In this document: in pieces, positions 39,463 to 47,845 of the stretch
Layout: the number at the start of each line of letters is the position of its first letter
How positions within the stretch are numbered: position 1 is the stretch's first letter
Assembly: GCA_964588385.1 (NCBI GenBank)
Contig: CAZPPG010000014.1
Coordinates: forward strand, 1 to 64,000
Direction: 5' to 3'
DNA length: 64,000 bases
DNA from: JAHBWV01 sp964588385
Lineage (GTDB): Bacteria > Planctomycetota > Phycisphaerae > Phycisphaerales > UBA1924
Notes under the pieces: generated by a model
The model's database searches: none
What the model was told of the DNA's origin: nothing
The model's input: the letters and a program-made list of their open reading frames with translations, nothing else
Translations under genes and position numbers: made by a program

Positions 39463-41010
39463 ATGCCACGCGCGATGCACACGGAAGTCCTTCGCTCGCT
39501 CGGTCTCGACACGCACCCGCGTGTTGTCATCGGTGCGACCGCGTCCGACACGATCGTCCTGAGCGAGGATCCGACGACCGGCGAGCCCATCGCGGGCGTG
39601 AAGCTCGACACCGCCGACTCCTACGAGCGCACAGTCGCGCAATCCGCGGAGGCCTTCAAGCGCTGGCGCTCTGTGCCCGCGCCGGTGCGGGGTCAGGTGG
39701 TCCGCGCCATCGGCGATGAGCTGCGAAAGCACAAGGACGCTCTGGGCGCGCTGGTCTCGCTCGAAGTCGGCAAGATCCGCTCCGAGGGGCTTGGCGAGGT
39801 GCAGGAGACGATCGACATCGCCGACTTCGCCGTCGGGCTGTCGCGCCAGTTGCACGGGCTGACCATGCCGTCCGAACGCCCGCAGCATCGTCTGATGGAG
39901 CAGTGGCTGCCTCTCGGGCCGATCGGGGTCATCACGGCGTTCAACTTCCCCAATGCGGTGTGGGGCTGGAACGCGATGCTGGCCGCGGTCTGCGGCGACA
40001 CGACCGTGTGGAAGCCGTCGCTGCTGGCCCCGCTGACGGCGATCGCGACCAACACGATCGCAGAACGCGTCGCGACGGAGCTGGGTCACGCTGGCGTCTT
40101 CACACTCGTCATCGGCACGGACCAGGTCGTGGGCGAGCGGATGATCGCCGACAAGCGTTTTCCGCTGATCTCGGCGACGGGCTCGTGCCGCATGGGCAGA
40201 CACGTCGGGAAGGTGGTGGCTGAACGCTTCGGTCGGTGCCTGCTGGAACTGGGCGGCAACAACGCGCTGATTGTGTCACCGTCGGCGGACCTGGATCTGG
40301 CGGCCAAGGCCGTGGTCTTCGGCGCTGTCGGGACTGCCGGCCAGCGCTGCACGACGACGCGCCGACTCATCGTGCACCGGTCGATCGCCGATGCGTTCAC
40401 GCAGAAGCTCGTCAGCGCGTACAAGACGATCCGGCTGGGCGACCCGCTTGCAGAAGGGACGCTCGTCGGGCCGCTGATCAATGCGCGCGCGGTTGAGCAG
40501 TACCTGCACGCGGTCGCGCAGGCCGCGGCCCAGGGCGGGCGCGTGCTGGTTGGTGGGAAACGCGCGAGCATCGCGCCACTGGACGGGCTTCAGGGGGGGC
40601 ACTTCGTGGAGCCCACGATCATCCGTGCCCCCGCGTCGGGGAATCTCCCCATTGCACACCAAGAGACGTTCGCGCCCATCTTGTACGTCTTTGACTATGA
40701 ATCCCTGGACGACGCCATCGCCCTGCAGAACGGGGTCGATCAGGGGCTCTCTTCCGCCATCTTCACCAATGACCTCCGTGAATCGGGAAGATTCCTCAAT
40801 CCCGACGGCTCCGGTTCCGACTGCGGGATCGCCAATGTCAACGCCGGAACCTCCGGCGCGGAGATCGGCGGCGCGTTCGGGGGAGAAAAAGAAACGGGCG
40901 GCGGGCGCGAATCCGGGTCGGATTCGTGGAAGGCATACATGCGCCGGCAGACAATCACGGTGAACTTCGGAACCAGCTTCGCGCTTGCACAGGGGATCCG
41001 CTTTGAGTAG
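39463..41010 (+). CDS. aldehyde dehydrogenase, ALDH7 (aminoadipate-semialdehyde) type
   Basis: An NAD-dependent aldehyde dehydrogenase of 515 residues, closest in motif to the ALDH7/antiquitin group that oxidises alpha-aminoadipate semialdehyde in lysine catabolism. It shows GVITAFNFPNAVWGWN, the catalytic glutamate in LLELGGNNALIV and the catalytic cysteine in GTAGQRCTTTRR. The group-typical C-terminus is GAFGGEKETGGGRESGSDSW, then KAYMRRQT. No other lysine-degradation gene is present in the window, so broader aldehyde detoxification is equally possible. The start may be 39463 or the ATG at 39475. The coding end overlaps the rpiA start. Confidence 0.93.
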   Translation: MPRAMHTEVLRSLGLDTHPRVVIGATASDTIVLSEDPTTGEPIAGVKLDTADSYERTVAQSAEAFKRWRSVPAPVRGQVVRAIGDELRKHKDALGALVSLEVGKIRSEGLGEVQETIDIADFAVGLSRQLHGLTMPSERPQHRLMEQWLPLGPIGVITAFNFPNAVWGWNAMLAAVCGDTTVWKPSLLAPLTAIATNTIAERVATELGHAGVFTLVIGTDQVVGERMIADKRFPLISATGSCRMGRHVGKVVAERFGRCLLELGGNNALIVSPSADLDLAAKAVVFGAVGTAGQRCTTTRRLIVHRSIADAFTQKLVSAYKTIRLGDPLAEGTLVGPLINARAVEQYLHAVAQAAAQGGRVLVGGKRASIAPLDGLQGGHFVEPTIIRAPASGNLPIAHQETFAPILYVFDYESLDDAIALQNGVDQGLSSAIFTNDLRESGRFLNPDGSGSDCGIANVNAGTSGAEIGGAFGGEKETGGGRESGSDSWKAYMRRQTITVNFGTSFALAQGIRFE

Positions 41011-41704
41011 CGAGCAGCAAACCACCATCGACGCCCTTGCAGAGGCCGCCGTCGCGCCCGTCAAGTCCGGCATGATCGTCGGGCTGGGCACGGGACGCAC
41101 CGCAACCCGCGGCATCAAGGCCCTGGCCCGTCGCGTCAAGGAAGAAGGGCTCGACGTCCGCTGCGTGCCGACGTCCGAGGCCTCCGAGAAACTTGGCAAG
41201 GAACTCGGGCTCAAGATCGTCGACTTCTCCATGCTTGAGCGGATCGACTACCTCTTCGACGGCGCGGACGAGGTTGATCGGGAGCTGCGCATGCTCAAGG
41301 GCGCGGGCGGCGCGATGACGCGGGAGCGCATCGTCGCGTGGGGCTCCGACAAATGCGTGTACATGGTCGATCAGTCCAAGATCGTCCCGCGCCTGGGCAC
41401 GCGGAACACGCTCGGCGTGGCGATCATGATGTTCGGCATGGCCGCGGCCCGGGCCGAGATCCGCTCGCTGGGACTCAACGGGATCTGGCGGCGGACGATC
41501 CAAGGGGAGCTCTTCGTCACCGATAACGGCAATCTCATCCTTGATGTCACGCTGGATGAGCGCAATCTCGAGGAACTCGCCGCCGCATTGAACGACATCC
41601 CCGGGGTTGTCGACCACGGCCTCTTCCTCGCTGAGGCCGATGAGATCCTCGTGGACACCGGCACCGGCATCGATCGCTACCAGCGCGAGGACTCGCAGAT
41701 CTAA
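41003..41704 (+). CDS. rpiA: ribose-5-phosphate isomerase A
   Basis: Interconverts ribose 5-phosphate and ribulose 5-phosphate. About 233 residues: IVGLGTGRTATRGIKAL (phosphate loop), VPTSEASEKLGKELG, IDYLFDGADEVDREL (catalytic Asp region), LKGAGGAMTRERIVA (catalytic Glu and Lys/Arg region) and FVTDNGNLILDV. All are typical of RpiA. No ATG lies at the conserved beginning. I use TTG 41003, which overlaps the ALDH7 stop by 8 bases and has AGGGGA about 6 bases upstream; another TTG at 40985 is possible. A rare TTG start inside an overlap suggests coupled, perhaps lower, translation. Confidence 0.92.
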   Translation: MSSEQQTTIDALAEAAVAPVKSGMIVGLGTGRTATRGIKALARRVKEEGLDVRCVPTSEASEKLGKELGLKIVDFSMLERIDYLFDGADEVDRELRMLKGAGGAMTRERIVAWGSDKCVYMVDQSKIVPRLGTRNTLGVAIMMFGMAAARAEIRSLGLNGIWRRTIQGELFVTDNGNLILDVTLDERNLEELAAALNDIPGVVDHGLFLAEADEILVDTGTGIDRYQREDSQI

Positions 41705-41751
41705 CTCGATCGCTTCGCGCGTCTGAGCAGGTCCTCATCCCGAGTTCGTCA

Positions 41752-41893
41752 CCCAAGGCCGCCATCTCGGCCCCCGCACTGGCATCCTTGGCATCGGCAG
41801 CGCGGGCCCGCCCCGTTCTGGCGCGCCCAGCCCAAGATCGCCACCCCGCCCCCATACGAGATGGCATTCTTGGTGTTCTTGGCACTCTTGGCG
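41752..41893. repeat. interspersed hairpin repeat, copy D (full length)
   Basis: A 142-base element between convergent rpiA and the response-regulator gene. The first unit is CCAAGGCCGCCA ... TGGCATCCTTGG (41752-41792). The second (41831-41893) has CCAAGATCGCCA, loop CCCCGCCCCCATACGAGA and TGGCATTCTTGGTGTTCTTG. It matches the second hairpin of copies A and B, including the ACGAGATGGC junction. Confidence 0.8.
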
Positions 41894-41920
41894 TTCCCCA
41901 GATTCGGCCCAGCGGGCCGA

Positions 41921-42577
41921 TCAGGGCTCCGCAAGCCCCTCGCGGATGGCGAATCGCGCCAGCTCCACGCGATCGTGGATATCCAGCTTCATCATGAGGT
42001 TCGTGCAGTGGTTGTCCACCGTCTTCACGCTGAGCGACATCGTCTGCGCGATCTCTTTCTTCGACATGCCGCGGGCCAGGTAGCGCAGGATCTCCAGCTC
42101 GCGCGGCGTCAGTGTCTCCACGCGTGTCCGGGTCCCATCACCCAGTCTCGCCCCCTCCTCGCCGATCACCATCCGCGACTGGACCTGATCCGAGAAGCAG
42201 ACGCCGCCCGCCGCTGCAACCCGGATCGCGGACTCGACGGTCTGGGGCGGCTCCCCCTTGGTCAGGTACCCCGACGCCTCGACGGCCAGGGCTTCCTGAA
42301 TGTACCGATCGTGAAAGAAAGCGCTCAGGAAGATGATCCGCGTCGACGGGCACCGGGCGCGGATCGTTCGGGCCGCGTCGAAGCACGAAAGACCGGGCAT
42401 GTCGATGTCCAGCACCAGCACGTTGGGCTCGTGCTTCAGGCACGCCTGGATCGCTTCCTCGGCATTGGTGACGTCCGCGACGACGCCGATGTCGTCTGTC
42501 GCGTTCAGCCACGCCGCGAGCGCGCCGCGGACCATCGTGTGATCATCGGCCAGCACCACGCCGATCGGTTTACTCAT
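41921..42577 (-). CDS. NarL/FixJ-type response regulator
   Basis: A 218-residue DNA-binding regulator. The receiver domain (about 1-125) has the acidic pair in VVLADDHTMV, phosphoacceptor Asp in VLVLDIDMPG, FLSAF and the lysine in YLTKGE. The LuxR-type helix-turn-helix (about 150-215) is LTPRELEILRYLARGMSKKE and KTVDNHCTNLMMKL. The ATG at 42577 overlaps the kinase gene's TGA (ATGA) and has GGAGGAG 5 bases upstream, so the pair is translationally coupled. It probably receives phosphate from the adjacent kinase; target genes are unknown. Confidence 0.95.
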   Translation of the reverse strand: MSKPIGVVLADDHTMVRGALAAWLNATDDIGVVADVTNAEEAIQACLKHEPNVLVLDIDMPGLSCFDAARTIRARCPSTRIIFLSAFFHDRYIQEALAVEASGYLTKGEPPQTVESAIRVAAAGGVCFSDQVQSRMVIGEEGARLGDGTRTRVETLTPRELEILRYLARGMSKKEIAQTMSLSVKTVDNHCTNLMMKLDIHDRVELARFAIREGLAEP

Positions 42578-44649
42578 TGGACTCCTCCCGGACCCTGCGG
42601 TGATTGCATCATGTCCTTGACCGCGTTGCAGAGTGTCGTGACGGCGTACGGCTTGTGAAGCTGTCGCGTGCATGGGTCCGTCTCCGGCGTGTGGCCGTCG
42701 GTCACCAGCAGCACCGGCCCGAGCCACCCGGACCGACGAAGGTCCGCGATGCTCGACGCCCCGAGCGCCGGGCCGAGGTCGATCACGATTCCCTGTACGC
42801 AGGAAACATCCGCGCGGACGCGTCGAACCAGTTCCTCAGCGCTCGACACCTGCATCACCTCAAACCCATCGGCGCCCAGCGCCGTCGCCAGAATCTCGCG
42901 AATGTGACGGCTATTGAAGGCGAGCGCGACGTGCGGGCGAGGTGTCTCTCGCCCGTCGTCCCCGGCGTCTGTGGTGTATTCCTGTGGCGCCTTCACCAGC
43001 GGCAGGCGCACGATGAACTCCGACCCGTGCCCCGGGACCGAGCGGGCCGTGATCGTCCCGCCGTGGTCCTCCACGATGCCTCGAATGATCGCCAGACCCA
43101 GGCCCGTTCCCTGTCCCAGCGGCTTGGTGGTGTAGAAAGGCTCAAAGATCCTCGCCAGCACCTCCGGCGCCATGCCGTGGCCCGTGTCGGAGACCGTGAG
43201 AAGTGCGGTGCCGGCACCCTCGGTCGGTTGCATCGAGACTCGTACCGAGAGCGTTCCCCCCGAGGGCATGGCATCCCGCGCGTTCAGCGCGAGATTCAGA
43301 AGGGCCTGCTGCACCTGCACGCTGTCGGCGTACACCCAGACCTCGCGGTCGCTCTCGATGCGGATATCGACTTCGATGGAGCGAGGCAGGACCCGCCGCA
43401 ACAGCTGCCCAGCTCGTACCACCAGCGAGGAGAGCTCCACGTGCGTGCGGTCCGCGGATCCCTTGCGTCCCAGCGAGAGGAGGAACTTGGCCACGCCTCG
43501 AGCCTGCTGTGCCGTCAGATCCAGTTCATCGATCACCTCCGAAGCCCCGTGCCCCGGACCGATCCTCACGCGAGCCACGGCGATCTGCGAGAACATTGCC
43601 GTGAGCAGGTTGTTGAAGTCGTGCGCCACGCCGCTGGCGAGCTGCCCGACCGCCTCCATCATCTGCACGTGCCGGAGTTCGGACTCCATGGTGACACGCT
43701 CGGTCTCGTCGGTGATCAGAGCCACAAATCCCGCGGCTCTCTGCTCGCTCCACGGCTGCGTCACTACGTGGGGTTCCAGATCGATCCGCAGATGACGCTT
43801 GCCGAGGATCGGGTGCTCGAACGTGCGCGTAAAGGACGCGTGCTCGCCGCCGAGCGCCGTCTCTATCGAGCTTGACGCCTCGTCCAGCATCTCCGCATCC
43901 AGAAGCGCGTTGAGCGTGCGCCCGACGATCTGGCTGATGGGGCGCGAGAGCCACTCGGCGTGGTGTCGGTTGGCGAAACGGACGACGCGGTCCGTGTCCA
44001 CGTACGAGATGAGCACCGGAAGCGCATCCGTCACCAGCCGGAGCTGCGCCTCGCTCCTCTCGAGTTCGCGTTCGGTCCGCATGCGTTCTGTCACATCCGA
44101 TGCGGTGCCCGTTGCGCCGATGACCCGACCGTCCGAGTCTCGCCACGCCGCGGCGTTGAACGAGAGGTCCACCAATGAGCCGTCTGCGCGCCGATGGCGT
44201 CGGAGCTGTGCGATGCAGGGTTCGCCGCGCATCGCGCGGATGAGCATCTGGGCATCGCCGTCGCCCTTGCCGTCCTCCGCTCGCTCCATCAGCGTGGTTC
44301 CCAGCAACTGCTCTGGATCCATGCCGTAGATTGCGCGGGCCGCGTCGTTGACGAACGTCCACTCGCCGGACGCGTCGACAGACCAGATCAGATCCTGGGC
44401 CGTCTGGACCAGCGTGCGGTAACGCCGCTCGCTCTGGGCCAGCGCGGCGGTGGCGCGCCGCTCTCGGGCCAATAGTCCGCCGGGCGAGACCATGACGATC
44501 CAAACGAGGCACACGAGCCCGGCCCCGACCACCCCCAGCCCGATGTTGGGGTTCATCGCCTGCGCGATCACGATCGACATCACGACAGTGACGCTGATGA
44601 CGATCAGGCCGGGGATCAGGAGGGCGCGCGTGCGCCCCAGAGGTTCCAT
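42574..44649 (-). CDS. hybrid-type sensor histidine kinase with PAS domains
   Basis: About 691 residues. Two membrane helices (about 10-55), a first PAS domain (about 75-190, motif YRTLVQTAQDLIWSVDASG), a second PAS domain (about 200-310), then a histidine kinase core with the H-box GVAHDFNNLL. The ATPase boxes are NLALNARDAM, DTGHGMAPEVL and GTGLGLAIIRG. The C-terminus (about 570-690) is a receiver-like domain: a likely phosphoacceptor in GIVIDLGPALG and a KPY near the end, but the usual acidic pair is replaced (VALAFNSRH), so phosphorylation there is doubtful. The frame is open to a GTG at 44772, which would add a segment with CPKC; I prefer ATG 44649. Confidence 0.9.
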   Translation of the reverse strand: MEPLGRTRALLIPGLIVISVTVVMSIVIAQAMNPNIGLGVVGAGLVCLVWIVMVSPGGLLARERRATAALAQSERRYRTLVQTAQDLIWSVDASGEWTFVNDAARAIYGMDPEQLLGTTLMERAEDGKGDGDAQMLIRAMRGEPCIAQLRRHRRADGSLVDLSFNAAAWRDSDGRVIGATGTASDVTERMRTERELERSEAQLRLVTDALPVLISYVDTDRVVRFANRHHAEWLSRPISQIVGRTLNALLDAEMLDEASSSIETALGGEHASFTRTFEHPILGKRHLRIDLEPHVVTQPWSEQRAAGFVALITDETERVTMESELRHVQMMEAVGQLASGVAHDFNNLLTAMFSQIAVARVRIGPGHGASEVIDELDLTAQQARGVAKFLLSLGRKGSADRTHVELSSLVVRAGQLLRRVLPRSIEVDIRIESDREVWVYADSVQVQQALLNLALNARDAMPSGGTLSVRVSMQPTEGAGTALLTVSDTGHGMAPEVLARIFEPFYTTKPLGQGTGLGLAIIRGIVEDHGGTITARSVPGHGSEFIVRLPLVKAPQEYTTDAGDDGRETPRPHVALAFNSRHIREILATALGADGFEVMQVSSAEELVRRVRADVSCVQGIVIDLGPALGASSIADLRRSGWLGPVLLVTDGHTPETDPCTRQLHKPYAVTTLCNAVKDMMQSPQGPGGVQ

Positions 44650-44861
44650 AGTGTTGGGGGAGGTGTGGGGGCCGGACGGAGTTTCGATGCTGTCAAGACA
44701 CTTCGGGCACGTCTCAGGAGGCGCTTCGGACGCGGTTCGCGCCCGGTTCGGTGCATCTTGGCACGATGCCACCCGTTCGGCAAGCCGGAAGAGGATCCGG
44801 AAACTTTCCAGCGCGTTATCCGTATCATTTAGTAGACGCTAACAAAGAAACGGAGGCCGTC
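44650..44861. promoter_or_regulatory. divergent promoter region, histidine kinase / LpoB-like operon
   Basis: A 212-base divergent gap. The right end is clearly AT-richer (TATCATTTAGTAGACGCTAAC around 44820-44840) and holds a likely -10 for the lipoprotein operon, followed by CGGAGG 5 bases before the ATG at 44862. The left part may encode an N-terminal extension of the kinase. Confidence 0.45.
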
Positions 44862-45470
44862 ATGGCTGCGAGCATGAGAACGGTGGCGGGCGCGGGGGCG
44901 CTGGTGGTGGGCTTGGCCGGCGCAGGGTGCGCCACGAACGACCCGCCCCGTGGGCTCCCGTCCGGACGCGTGGATGTCGGGCACTCGACTCCTGCGGAAG
45001 CCGGCGATGTCCGGGTGCTTCCGGCCGATTACATGGAGTACGCCGATCAGCTCGCATCCGCCCTCGTGCTGGACCTCCCGACCGTCCCCGCCTTCAACCA
45101 GGGCGTGCGCTCGACGATCGTCTATGGCGACATCATGAACAAAACCGGCAACATCTCCTCCGCAGAGTTCGAGCTCGTGCGTGAGAAGATGAAGAACCGG
45201 CTTATGCAGTCGCAGAGCTTCCGGCAGAACTTCCGCTTCCTGATCTCCAAGGCCCAACTCGAGGAACTCCGCGCCATGGAAACGGGTCCTGCAGGTGCCG
45301 CCGTCGGCGACCGCATCGATCAGGCCAGCACGTATTTCCTCAACGGCACCATGTACAGGGTTGCCCGAGGCGACACGTCGCTGTACCTCATGACCTTCCA
45401 GCTTGTGAGCTTCACCAGCGGCGAGATCGTGTGGACGAAGGACTATGAGAGCAAGCGGTGGGGGTCGTGA
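44862..45470 (+). CDS. LpoB-like outer-membrane lipoprotein
   Basis: A 202-residue predicted lipoprotein with lipobox LAGAGC (Cys about 23). A short low-complexity linker is followed by a domain (about 75-200) like that of LpoB, the activator of bifunctional penicillin-binding proteins: STIVYGDIMNKTGNISSAEF, KMKNRLMQSQSFRQNFRFL, YFLNGTMYRVARGDTS and FTSGEIVWTKDYESKRW. These match the LpoB strand-helix-strand pattern in which a closing W-x-x-x-Y/E motif precedes the C-terminus. It sits in a row of four lipoprotein genes. The -10 region and GGAGG give it a conventional leader. LpoB works from the outer membrane on peptidoglycan synthases in proteobacteria; that this relative does so is inferred. 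Confidence 0.82.
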   Translation: MAASMRTVAGAGALVVGLAGAGCATNDPPRGLPSGRVDVGHSTPAEAGDVRVLPADYMEYADQLASALVLDLPTVPAFNQGVRSTIVYGDIMNKTGNISSAEFELVREKMKNRLMQSQSFRQNFRFLISKAQLEELRAMETGPAGAAVGDRIDQASTYFLNGTMYRVARGDTSLYLMTFQLVSFTSGEIVWTKDYESKRWGS

Positions 45471-46051
45471 CCGGATCGCGAGCCATGCTCGTTCTCGTGA
45501 TGTCGCTGCTGCTGGCAACGCTTGCCCTTGCAGCGTCCGGCTGCGCCACGACCCGGTCACGCTCCACGCGATTGACCACCGACGACGTGAAGGAGATGGC
45601 CGTGCAACTGGCAGCATCACTGGCGTCGAGCGACTTTCTGCGCGAGCGTTCTCCCACATCGGAGCGCATGGTCATCGCCATGGACAACGTTCAGAATCTC
45701 TCCTCCGACCTTGTTCCCGTCTCCGAGCAGTGGTATCTGATGGAACGGATCCGGGCTTCCACGCCTTTGGCCTCGCTCGGCTCGCAGCGGAACATCGCTT
45801 TCGTGATCCCCGCCGACAATCTGCGACAGTTGAAGGACCGCGCCGGCGCAGAAGCCGCGCTCGCCGGCGCGGGTCGCGCGCCGACGCACGCCATGCGCGG
45901 CGTGCTGCGGTCCGTCACCCGTGCCGCGGGTGTTGATCGCACGGATCTCTACTCATTTGAGGCCCGTGTCATCGAACTGACCACCGGTGCCGTTCTCTGG
46001 TCGGATTCGTTCGAGCTCAAGCGTGCCGCGGTCGGCAAGCAGTACGACTGA
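45467..46051 (+). CDS. second LpoB-like lipoprotein
   Basis: About 194 residues. Signal sequence with lipobox AASGC, a Ser/Thr/Arg linker, then a domain with VIAMDNVQNLSSDLVPVSEQ, a hydrophobic central part and DLYSFEARVIELTTGAVLW, followed by SDSFELKR. The last phrase parallels the end of the preceding LpoB-like protein (L-x-x-T/SGE/AxxW), so the two are probably ancient paralogues. The start is uncertain: GTG 45458, GTG 45467 (overlapping the previous stop as GTGA) or ATG 45485. I use 45467. Likely periplasmic partner of its neighbour. Confidence 0.75.
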   Translation: MTGSRAMLVLVMSLLLATLALAASGCATTRSRSTRLTTDDVKEMAVQLAASLASSDFLRERSPTSERMVIAMDNVQNLSSDLVPVSEQWYLMERIRASTPLASLGSQRNIAFVIPADNLRQLKDRAGAEAALAGAGRAPTHAMRGVLRSVTRAAGVDRTDLYSFEARVIELTTGAVLWSDSFELKRAAVGKQYD

Positions 46052-46096
46052 TTCCGCGTCCCATTCACGCGTCTATGTGCGGAGAGCGAGCAAGGG

Positions 46097-47845
46097 ATGG
46101 ATGGGGTTCGAAGCAGCACGACGATTGGCAGGCGAGCACGCGGCGCTGTGCTGGCGCTCGCGCCGCTCATCGCGTCCATTCCGCTTGCCGCCTGCGCCGG
46201 CAACCGCCTCGACGAGTCATACGCCATGCGCGTCGATCGGGGCGAGTACGCCCGCGCCCGCGGCTACCTCTACAACCGAGGAACACCCACTCAGATCTCC
46301 CACAGGCAGTACCTGCTTGATCGCGAGCGTCTGCTGATCGTCACGCTCGCAGACGGCCTCCCAGATCATGCCGAGTCCCTGGCCAATCGCGTCTACGAGG
46401 TTCTGCGCATCCAGGGGCTCAACGCCGACAAGACCGTTCCCAGCGTGGTCATCAGCGATGGCGTCCGCATCTGGAAGGGTGAACCGTTCGAGCAGGCCAT
46501 GGCGTACGCCATGATCGCGATCCAGAAGGGCTCGATCGGCGACTGGGGCAACATGCGGGCCGCGGCGGAAAGCTCGCTCTTCCTGCTCCGCGACTTCGGC
46601 GTGAACGAGAAGGGCGAACGTCTGAGCACGCTGGAGATCGCCGAGCGTGCCGCCGCCAAGGGCGACACGGAGGGCGACGAGTACATCGACCGTGGCTATG
46701 TGCCCACCCCGACCGATTTCACGCTGGGCTACATGCTTCACGGCATCGCGTCTCATGCCCTCGGCCGCACGGACGAAGCAACCGACAACTTCGCTCAGGC
46801 CCTGCAACTGCGTCCCGATCTCCAGATCGTCACGGACGCGATCACCAGCGGCAGAGCGGACACGATTCTGATCGTCGACGCCGGACGTGGGCCATCGAAG
46901 GTCGGCTATGGCCCCGATGTGTCCCTGGCTCGCTTCGATCCGCGCACCCGAAGCGACGACCGCGGCCTCGTGGTCCGGGGCGACGCGATCGGCGAGCGCA
47001 CACTCTCCCAGGCCTCCGACGTGAATCAGATGTCCGTCGATCACATGTGGAACAACCTGGAGGATGTCCGCGCCGCGAAGAGCGCGCTGGGCAACGTCCT
47101 GCTTGTCGGGGGCATCGTCGCTGCGTCGTCGATCGACGATGACAACGGCACCGCGCAGATCGTCGGCCTTTCCGCCGCTGCGCTGGGTGCGATTATGAAG
47201 GGCTCCGCTCAGGCGGACCTCCGCCATTTGGAATCGCTCCCGCAACGCACCTACATCGTTCCAATCGATCTTCCTGAAGAGGGCGCGACGGTCCGGCTGA
47301 TGATCGATGGGCTTGCGCAGACGGAGATGGCGCTGGCGGGTCTTCTGCCCCCGAAGTCCGACAGCGGGCAGCGCGTGCAGATCCGCTATGTCCGCATCCC
47401 GACCGTCTCCGTCCCCTTGACATGGATGCGTTCGGGCGAGATCCGCTACGGCAACGACGGGTGGCCGGGTGAGGTCCCGGGCGATGGCCTGCCCTACATC
47501 CTCGGGGGCCGGTGTGTGCGAGTTCCCACGCACGGCGCCATGGCCCATTATCACGCCCGGGGAAACCTGACGAACATGACACTCGCGGATCTCTTGGAAC
47601 TCTACCGGCTGGAAGGCATCGTCACCGATCCCGGCGACGAGCTTGAGCAGGTCGGCGTCCACATCCTGGAGGGCGGCAACTCCATGGCCTGTCCACAACC
47701 CGGCACCGCCGGCTTCGCGCGCCTCTTCGGCCAGGAGCATTCGCCTTACCAACCCAAGTCCAAAGAGGTCGCGGAACTCGCCGCGTCCCTTCGATCCGTA
47801 CAGAGCCCGATGCCGATTGCACCACTATCGGAGAGCACACCATGA
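46097..47845 (+). CDS. COG3014-like lipoprotein
   Basis: A 582-residue predicted lipoprotein with lipobox LAACA or AACAG near residue 32. It begins with RGEYARARGYLYNR, then KGEPFEQAMAYAMIAIQKG and GDWGNMRAAAESS. A TPR-like helix pair follows (TLGYMLHGIASHALGRTDEA), then TILIVDAGRGPSKVGYGPD. This order matches the COG3014 family of proteobacterial lipoproteins, which are usually encoded beside lpoB and ycfL. The C-terminal third is beta-rich. Function in proteobacteria is unknown; the genetic linkage suggests envelope or peptidoglycan work. Its stop overlaps the next gene (ATGA). Confidence 0.75.
   Translation: MDGVRSSTTIGRRARGAVLALAPLIASIPLAACAGNRLDESYAMRVDRGEYARARGYLYNRGTPTQISHRQYLLDRERLLIVTLADGLPDHAESLANRVYEVLRIQGLNADKTVPSVVISDGVRIWKGEPFEQAMAYAMIAIQKGSIGDWGNMRAAAESSLFLLRDFGVNEKGERLSTLEIAERAAAKGDTEGDEYIDRGYVPTPTDFTLGYMLHGIASHALGRTDEATDNFAQALQLRPDLQIVTDAITSGRADTILIVDAGRGPSKVGYGPDVSLARFDPRTRSDDRGLVVRGDAIGERTLSQASDVNQMSVDHMWNNLEDVRAAKSALGNVLLVGGIVAASSIDDDNGTAQIVGLSAAALGAIMKGSAQADLRHLESLPQRTYIVPIDLPEEGATVRLMIDGLAQTEMALAGLLPPKSDSGQRVQIRYVRIPTVSVPLTWMRSGEIRYGNDGWPGEVPGDGLPYILGGRCVRVPTHGAMAHYHARGNLTNMTLADLLELYRLEGIVTDPGDELEQVGVHILEGGNSMACPQPGTAGFARLFGQEHSPYQPKSKEVAELAASLRSVQSPMPIAPLSESTP

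Noticed and set aside
29612..41893. Possible CRISPR array from the repeated CCAAGA units
   Set aside because: The copies are kilobases apart and palindromic with no constant spacer length; no cas gene is present.
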